In this document: positions 59,607 to 64,000 of the stretch, piece after piece
Layout: the number at the start of each line of letters is the position of its first letter
How positions within the stretch are numbered: position 1 is the first letter of the stretch
Source of the DNA: Campylobacter jejuni
GTDB taxonomy: Bacteria; Campylobacterota; Campylobacteria; Campylobacterales; Campylobacteraceae
NCBI RefSeq assembly: GCF_001457695.1
Contig: NZ_LN831025.1
Location: forward strand, 372,001-436,000
DNA length: 64,000 nucleotides
Direction of reading: 5' to 3'
Notes under the pieces: generated by a model
The model's input: the letters and a program-made list of their open reading frames with translations, nothing else
The model's database searches: none
What the model was told of the DNA's origin: nothing
Position numbers and translations under genes: made by a program

Positions 59607-61419
59607 AGAAAGTGATTATGAATTTTTTAAAAAATTAAAAATTAGAAGTGCTATTGATTTAGCGCTTCTTTTACCTAAAAAAATTGAAAATTTAAATCCA
59701 AGTAAAAATCCCAAAGAAAATGAAATTTGCACCCAAAAAATCACTATAAAAAGCGTTAGTTCAAGAAAAAATCAACTTTTTGGTTTAGGTTTTTGTGAAG
59801 AATGGCAAGAAAATATTTCTTTTGTATTTTTTCATCCTAGAGCTTGGCATTTTGGGATTTGTAAGGTAGGAAAAGAGCTTATTTTTAATGCTAAACTCTC
59901 GCGTTTTAATCACACTTGGCAATTTAACAATCCTAAAATTTTAACTTCTTTTGAGGGTTTTAGTCCAAAGTATCAAATTTTAGGCTTAAAAGATACAAAA
60001 ATTGCTGCTTTTATACATAAATATCTTAACTATGAAAATTTAAAAGAAAGTGGCATAGAGGATAAATATATACATTTTCTTTTAAATTTGCATGCTTATG
60101 ATGAAAAAAGTTTTTTTATGTTTGAAAATTTGCAAAATTTTAGCAAAGATTTAAAATATATAGAAATATATAATTTTTTAAAGCGTTTAAAAGCTAAAAA
60201 AACGCATTTTAAAGCTCATCAAATCAATGTTTTTAATATAGCCAATTGGCTTAAAGATTTGCCTTTTTCTCTTACTAAAGATCAGCTTAACGCTTTAAAA
60301 GATATAGAAAAAGATTTGCATTCAAAAGAAGCTAAAAGGCGTGTGATTATGGGTGATGTGGGGTGTGGCAAAACCTTGGTTTTGCTTGGTGCGGCTTTGA
60401 TGGTTTATCCTAAACAGGCTATTTTAATGGCACCTACTAGTATTTTAGCGTATCAGCTTTATGAAGAGGCTAAGAAATTTTTACCTGATTTTATGAATAT
60501 TTTGTTTATTAAAGGGGGCAAAAAAGAAAAAGATTTAGAACAAAATATCCAAAAAGCAAATCTTGTTATAGGCACTCATGCTTTAATTCATTTAGAAAGT
60601 CATAATGCCGTGCTTGTAATGATAGATGAACAACATCGTTTTGGATCAGCTCAGCGTGAAAAAATTCATTCTTTAAATAAACAAGAATTTATTCCTCATT
60701 TTATACAGTTTTCGGCTACGCCTATTCCAAGAACTTTAAGCATGATACAATCTGAACTTTTAAATTTTAGTTTTATTAAGCAGATGCCTTTTAAAAAAGA
60801 TATTACAACTTATTGTATACAAAATGAAGGCTTTTCTAAGCTTAGCGAGAAGATCAAGGAAGAAATTTCTAAAAATCATCAAATTGTCATTATTTATCCT
60901 TTAGTGAGTGCTAGTGATAATATTCCTTATCTTTCTTTAGAGCAGGCCAAAGAATATTGGCAGAATCACTATAAAAAAGTTTTTGTAACTCATGGAAAAG
61001 ATAAACAAAAAGATGAAATTTTAGAGCGTTTTAGAGATGAGGGAAATATTTTACTAAGCACTACAGTGGTGGAAGTGGGCATTTCTTTACCAAGATTGAG
61101 CATGATAGTGATTGTGGGGGCGGAACGTTTAGGACTTGCTACCTTGCATCAACTTCGTGGCCGTGTAGGTCGTGTAGGGCTTAAAAGTACTTGCTATCTT
61201 TATACTAAGCTTAAAGAAATTCCAAGTCGTTTAAAAGAATTTGCTAGCACTTTAGATGGGTTTAAAATAGCAGAACTTGATCTTAAAAATCGTTTGAGTG
61301 GAGATTTGCTTGATGGTTTTATGCAACATGGAAATGAGTTTAAATTTTTTGATTTTTCCAAGGATGAGGAGATTTTACAAAAGGTAAAAAAAGATTTGGC
61401 AAAAAAATTGCCAAATTAA
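59596..61419 (+). CDS. recG: ATP-dependent DNA helicase RecG
   Basis: Reverses stalled forks and processes branched DNA. From ATG 59596 the protein has 607 residues, shorter than E. coli RecG (693), with a reduced wedge domain. Helicase motifs are MGDVGCGKT (I), MAPTSILA (Ia), DEQHRFG (II), FSATPIPRT (III) and a C-terminal RLGLATLHQLRGRVGR. It overlaps the M16-like gene by 11 bases and is convergent with ctb. Confidence 0.93.
   Translation: MKIKESDYEFFKKLKIRSAIDLALLLPKKIENLNPSKNPKENEICTQKITIKSVSSRKNQLFGLGFCEEWQENISFVFFHPRAWHFGICKVGKELIFNAKLSRFNHTWQFNNPKILTSFEGFSPKYQILGLKDTKIAAFIHKYLNYENLKESGIEDKYIHFLLNLHAYDEKSFFMFENLQNFSKDLKYIEIYNFLKRLKAKKTHFKAHQINVFNIANWLKDLPFSLTKDQLNALKDIEKDLHSKEAKRRVIMGDVGCGKTLVLLGAALMVYPKQAILMAPTSILAYQLYEEAKKFLPDFMNILFIKGGKKEKDLEQNIQKANLVIGTHALIHLESHNAVLVMIDEQHRFGSAQREKIHSLNKQEFIPHFIQFSATPIPRTLSMIQSELLNFSFIKQMPFKKDITTYCIQNEGFSKLSEKIKEEISKNHQIVIIYPLVSASDNIPYLSLEQAKEYWQNHYKKVFVTHGKDKQKDEILERFRDEGNILLSTTVVEVGISLPRLSMIVIVGAERLGLATLHQLRGRVGRVGLKSTCYLYTKLKEIPSRLKEFASTLDGFKIAELDLKNRLSGDLLDGFMQHGNEFKFFDFSKDEEILQKVKKDLAKKLPN
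61394..61416 (-). terminator. Terminator of ctb within the recG end
   Basis: ATTTGGCAA and TTGCCAAAT pair over 9 bp around AAAAA. On the minus strand the loop is TTTTT. It touches the ctb stop and lies inside recG. Confidence 0.5.
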
Positions 61420-61799
61420 TGTCCACCGTACTTATAAAGCATATTTTGAAAATGTGAAGCTATCATTTGTGCACGCTGTAAAATAACTGTTTTCATTTCC
61501 TCATTATAAACTATATTTAAACTTTCTTCAAAAAGTTTTAGCCAAACTTCAAAAAATTCTTGAGGAAAAGGAGGTAGATCTAGATGCTTTTTTAAGGGTT
61601 GCCCATTATAATCACCTTCGCCTAAAAGCATGCCTGCCCAAAAATTTCCTATTTTTGCTTTATGATCTTTCCATTCTTCATCACTTGTTCCGATAGCATT
61701 GTTAAAAATAGAACCTAAATCTTTATCTTTTCTAATTTTTTCATAAAATATTTCCATGAGTTTTGCTATGCTTTCTTGATTAATTGTTTCAAATTTCAT
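61416..61799 (-). CDS. ctb: Truncated haemoglobin Ctb (group III)
   Basis: A 127-residue truncated globin. Tyr19 (B10), the proximal His72 (F8, KKHLDLPPF) and a Trp in the G helix (FFEVWLKLF) fit group III. It is induced by nitrosative stress and is thought to moderate oxygen and NO supply. It lies divergent to its regulator NssR, with an NssR box between. A TATATT -10 on the minus strand lies at 61834-61839, giving a start near 61828. Confidence 0.95.
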   Translation of the reverse strand: MKFETINQESIAKLMEIFYEKIRKDKDLGSIFNNAIGTSDEEWKDHKAKIGNFWAGMLLGEGDYNGQPLKKHLDLPPFPQEFFEVWLKLFEESLNIVYNEEMKTVILQRAQMIASHFQNMLYKYGGH

Positions 61800-61861
61800 A
61801 TAAGCCTTTCTTAAATGTTAATTTTATGGCGTTAATATAGCAAAAATAAGATAAATTAAAT

Positions 61862-61875
61862 TTAACATAAGTTAA
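61862..61875. promoter_or_regulatory. NssR box between ctb and nssR
   Basis: TTAACATAAGTTAA fits the known NssR/FNR-like palindrome TTAAC-N4-GTTAA exactly. Its centre is about 41 bases upstream of the predicted ctb start, the usual class II activator position. Confidence 0.85.
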
Positions 61876-61893
61876 GAATGGAAAATGTATATA

Positions 61894-62490
61894 ATGAAAG
61901 ATTATTTAGAACTTTTATCTAGTGTAGGAAAATTAAAAAAATTTCAAAAAAATAGTATTTTATTTTATGAGGGCGAAGAGGCTAAAAAATTTTTTATTTT
62001 ACTCAAGGGAAAAATACGCATTTATAAAAGTACAGCAAGTGATAAAGAAATTACTTTGCATTATTTTAATCCTCCAAATTTTATAGCAGAAATGCCTGCT
62101 TTTAAAAAATTAAATTATCCTGCTAATGCTATATTTGAGGAAGATGGAGAAATTTTGGAAATTGATTTTATTAATTTTCAAAATTTATGCAGTGAAAATA
62201 AAGAATTCAATTTTTTACTTATCAGTTCACTTTTTGATAAAATTAAAATTTTAGAAAAGAAATTATCTCAAAATGCATTAGATTTAAGGACGAGATTATT
62301 AAAGTATCTTTTGGAAAATGAAAAAAATTTAGATACAATTTCACAAAAACAAATTGCAATTGATTTAAATGTTAGAGCACAATCTTTATCTCGAGTGTTA
62401 AAAGAACTTAAAATTTCAGAACTTATTGATACAAAAAAAGGTAGAATTGAAATTTTAAATAAAGATATGATCATGAAAGAACTTTGGTAA
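61894..62490 (+). CDS. nssR: Crp/Fnr-type nitrosative-stress regulator NssR
   Basis: A 198-residue regulator that activates ctb and the single-domain globin gene cgb on nitrosative stress. The cNMP-like N-terminal barrel (1-110) has a GEEAKKFFILLKGKIRIYK block. A dimer helix and a winged helix-turn-helix follow (QIAIDLNVRAQSLSRVLKELK). There are no FNR-type iron-sulfur cysteines. ATG 61885 is an alternative start; neither has a strong ribosome site, and 61894 is better spaced. Corresponds to Cj0466. Confidence 0.9.
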   Translation: MKDYLELLSSVGKLKKFQKNSILFYEGEEAKKFFILLKGKIRIYKSTASDKEITLHYFNPPNFIAEMPAFKKLNYPANAIFEEDGEILEIDFINFQNLCSENKEFNFLLISSLFDKIKILEKKLSQNALDLRTRLLKYLLENEKNLDTISQKQIAIDLNVRAQSLSRVLKELKISELIDTKKGRIEILNKDMIMKELW

Positions 62491-62506
62491 AAATTTAAGG
62501 TAGAGA

Positions 62507-63208
62507 ATGGATTTTGATTTTATATTAGTTCAAGCTCCTGCTTTTTTAACGGCTGCTTGGCTTACGATAAAACTAAGCTTTTTTGGAATTATTTTTTCTT
62601 TGATAATAGGCTTGTTTTGCATTTTAATGAGTTATTTTAAAATAAAAATTTTAGAAAATATTTGCAAGCTTTATATAGAGTTTTCAAGAAATACGCCTTT
62701 ATTAATTCAACTTTTTTTCTTATATTATGCTTTACCTAAATTTAATATACATTTAGAGCAAATTCCACCGCTCAATTTAATTTGTTTAAGTGTAGAAGAA
62801 ACTTTAAGACCTTCTTTTGCTTGTACTATAGTAGGACTTAGTTTTTTAGGGGGTTCTTATATGGCTGAAAGTTTAAGAGCGGGATTTGAAGCCATAAGAA
62901 AACAGCAGTTTGAAGCGGGACTTTCTTTGGGTTTTTCAAAATTTGGAAATTTGCGTTATGTGATTTTGCCGCAAGCTTTGGCTATTTCTATGCCAAGTAT
63001 TAGTGCTAATATTATATTTTTAATCAAAGAAACTTCAGTGGTTAGTATTATTGCCTTGCCAGATTTGGTGAATTTAATGAAGAGTTTAAATTCCTTAACC
63101 TATAAGACAGATGAGCTATTGTTTTTGTTGTTTATGGGATATTTGTGCATTATTTTGCCTTTGTCTTTTATTTTGCTAAAGTTTGAAAAAAGGTTGCTTC
63201 ATGCTTGA
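62507..63208 (+). CDS. Amino-acid ABC transporter permease
   Basis: A 233-residue permease with about five to six membrane segments and the EAA loop FEAGLSLGFSKFGNLRYVILPQAL. It has the HisMQ/GlnP family pattern (FSRNTPLLIQLFFLYYALP). It makes a heteromeric pore with the next gene. The substrate is unknown; the family takes polar amino acids. It overlaps the second permease by 8 bases. Corresponds to Cj0467. Confidence 0.88.
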   Translation: MDFDFILVQAPAFLTAAWLTIKLSFFGIIFSLIIGLFCILMSYFKIKILENICKLYIEFSRNTPLLIQLFFLYYALPKFNIHLEQIPPLNLICLSVEETLRPSFACTIVGLSFLGGSYMAESLRAGFEAIRKQQFEAGLSLGFSKFGNLRYVILPQALAISMPSISANIIFLIKETSVVSIIALPDLVNLMKSLNSLTYKTDELLFLLFMGYLCIILPLSFILLKFEKRLLHA

Positions 63209-63857
63209 ACTTTTAAATACCGATACGCTTTTAAGACTCTGGCAAGGGCTTTTTGTCACTCTTGAAATTTCATTTATCAGCATTATTATTACTTCGATAG
63301 GTGGGTTGTTTTTGGGAATTTTAATGAGTTTTAAAAATACCTATATCTATGCTTTTTGTCGTTTAGGTTTAGAATTTGTACGTGTTATGCCACTTTTAGT
63401 ATGGCTTTTTGTGGTGTATTTTGGTTTTCCTAGATGGTTTGGGTGGGATTTGAGTTCTGTAAGTGCAGCTATTATTGTTTTTAGCATTTGGGGTTGTTTT
63501 GAGATGATGGATTTGGTGCGTGTTTCCTTGCAGAGTATTCCAAAACATCAGTATGAAAGTGCATCATCTTTAGGTTTAAATACGGTGCAAAGTTTTGTTT
63601 ATATTATTATTCCACAAGCTATGCGTCGTTTAACTCCTATGAGTATGAATTTACTTACTCGCATGATTAAAAGCACAACCTTTGCTTATTTAATCGGCGC
63701 GGTAGAGCTTGTCAAGATAGGGCAACAAATTATAGAATTTCATAATAGAAATGATTTTGCACCTTTTATTATTTATGGTTTGATTTTTTTTATCTTTTTT
63801 ATACTTTGTTATCCTATCACTTTATATTCAAGAAAATTAGAGAAAAAATGGAGCTAA
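63201..63857 (+). CDS. Amino-acid ABC transporter permease, second subunit
   Basis: From ATG 63201, after AAAAAAGG with 7 bases spacing, the protein has 218 residues. It has the EAA loop [24 protein letters not shown] and the family motif [20 protein letters not shown] six-residue longer frame upstream is not used. The ATPase gene starts one base after its stop. Corresponds to Cj0468. Confidence 0.88.
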   Translation: MLELLNTDTLLRLWQGLFVTLEISFISIIITSIGGLFLGILMSFKNTYIYAFCRLGLEFVRVMPLLVWLFVVYFGFPRWFGWDLSSVSAAIIVFSIWGCFEMMDLVRVSLQSIPKHQYESASSLGLNTVQSFVYIIIPQAMRRLTPMSMNLLTRMIKSTTFAYLIGAVELVKIGQQIIEFHNRNDFAPFIIYGLIFFIFFILCYPITLYSRKLEKKWS

Positions 63858-63858
63858 A

Positions 63859-64000
63859 ATGAGCATACTAAAAATAGAAAATTTACAAAAGTATTATGGT
63901 TCGCATTACGCCTTAAAAGATATTAATTTAGAAGTTAAGGCTAAAGAAGTTGTGGTGATTTTAGGTCCTAGCGGATGTGGAAAATCTACGCTTTTGCGTT
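63859..64000 (+). CDS. Amino-acid ABC transporter ATPase, 3' end cut by window edge
   Basis: The first 47 codons of an ABC ATPase ([22 protein letters not shown], in two parts) with the Walker A loop GPSGCGKST. It completes the permease-permease-ATPase unit. The remainder lies outside the window. No solute-binding protein gene is seen on this side. Corresponds to Cj0469. Confidence 0.9.
   Translation, partial: MSILKIENLQKYYGSHYALKDINLEVKAKEVVVILGPSGCGKSTLLR

Overview
The window is a 64 kb stretch of a low-GC chromosome that I read as Campylobacter jejuni. C. coli is not fully excluded. The grounds are the 16S sequence, AT-rich codon use, and a gene order that follows the Cj0405 to Cj0469 segment of C. 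jejuni NCTC 11168 (recalled from memory, not searched). It looks like core chromosome: I see no prophage, insertion sequence, CRISPR array or long poly-G phase-variation tract. Both edges cut genes: aroE on the left and an amino-acid ABC transporter ATPase on the right.

Layout. 1-6.1 kb: aroE end, a lipoprotein, lgt and the fumarate reductase operon frdCAB. 6.1-10.8 kb: a paired dynamin-like GTPase operon with a Cys-paired Sel1 repeat protein. 10.9-13.4 kb: a two-subunit gluconate dehydrogenase with a Tat signal. 13.5-21.9 kb: mostly small or poorly known genes. These include a gene split by a frameshift, a SprA-like HExxH protein, a HIT protein, a YceI protein, a membrane protein with a decayed GGDEF domain, two TM2 proteins around a lipoprotein, an ABC-F ATPase, and a gene behind a clear sigma-54 promoter. 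21.9-24.6 kb: a YigZ/IMPACT protein, then a GT-C-like membrane protein overlapping a pseudopilin gene. 25.0-30.6 kb: a complete rRNA operon (16S, tRNA-Ala, tRNA-Ile, 23S, 5S) with long processing stems.

30.8-43.1 kb: cell wall (murD, mraY), glycolysis (gpmI), fatty-acid synthesis (fabG, acpP, fabF, accA), and the periplasmic methylmenaquinol:fumarate reductase mfrABE behind an unusual leader. 43.2-47.7 kb: an intact TonB-dependent receptor of the CfrB type with a Fur-box-like site, a Nudix enzyme, the soluble chemoreceptor Tlp6, and rpmB. 47.8-50.7 kb: rpe, a DnaQ-like exonuclease, and a TPP riboswitch with thiC. 50.7-54.8 kb: a six-gene operon on the minus strand running from an HP0268-like gene through miaB and an acyltransferase to three membrane-linked proteins that look like a PilM/PilN/PilO-type platform. 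55-64 kb: nusA, an MFS transporter, mqnC, an M16-like protein without its zinc motif, recG, the divergent ctb/nssR pair with an NssR box, and an amino-acid ABC transporter.

Together the genes describe a microaerophile with menaquinone-based respiration: mqnC makes the quinone, Frd and Mfr reduce fumarate on opposite sides of the membrane, and gluconate dehydrogenase feeds electrons in. The least explained parts are the PilMNO-like trio, the pseudopilin/GT-C pair, the TM2/lipoprotein cluster and the leader of the mfr operon.
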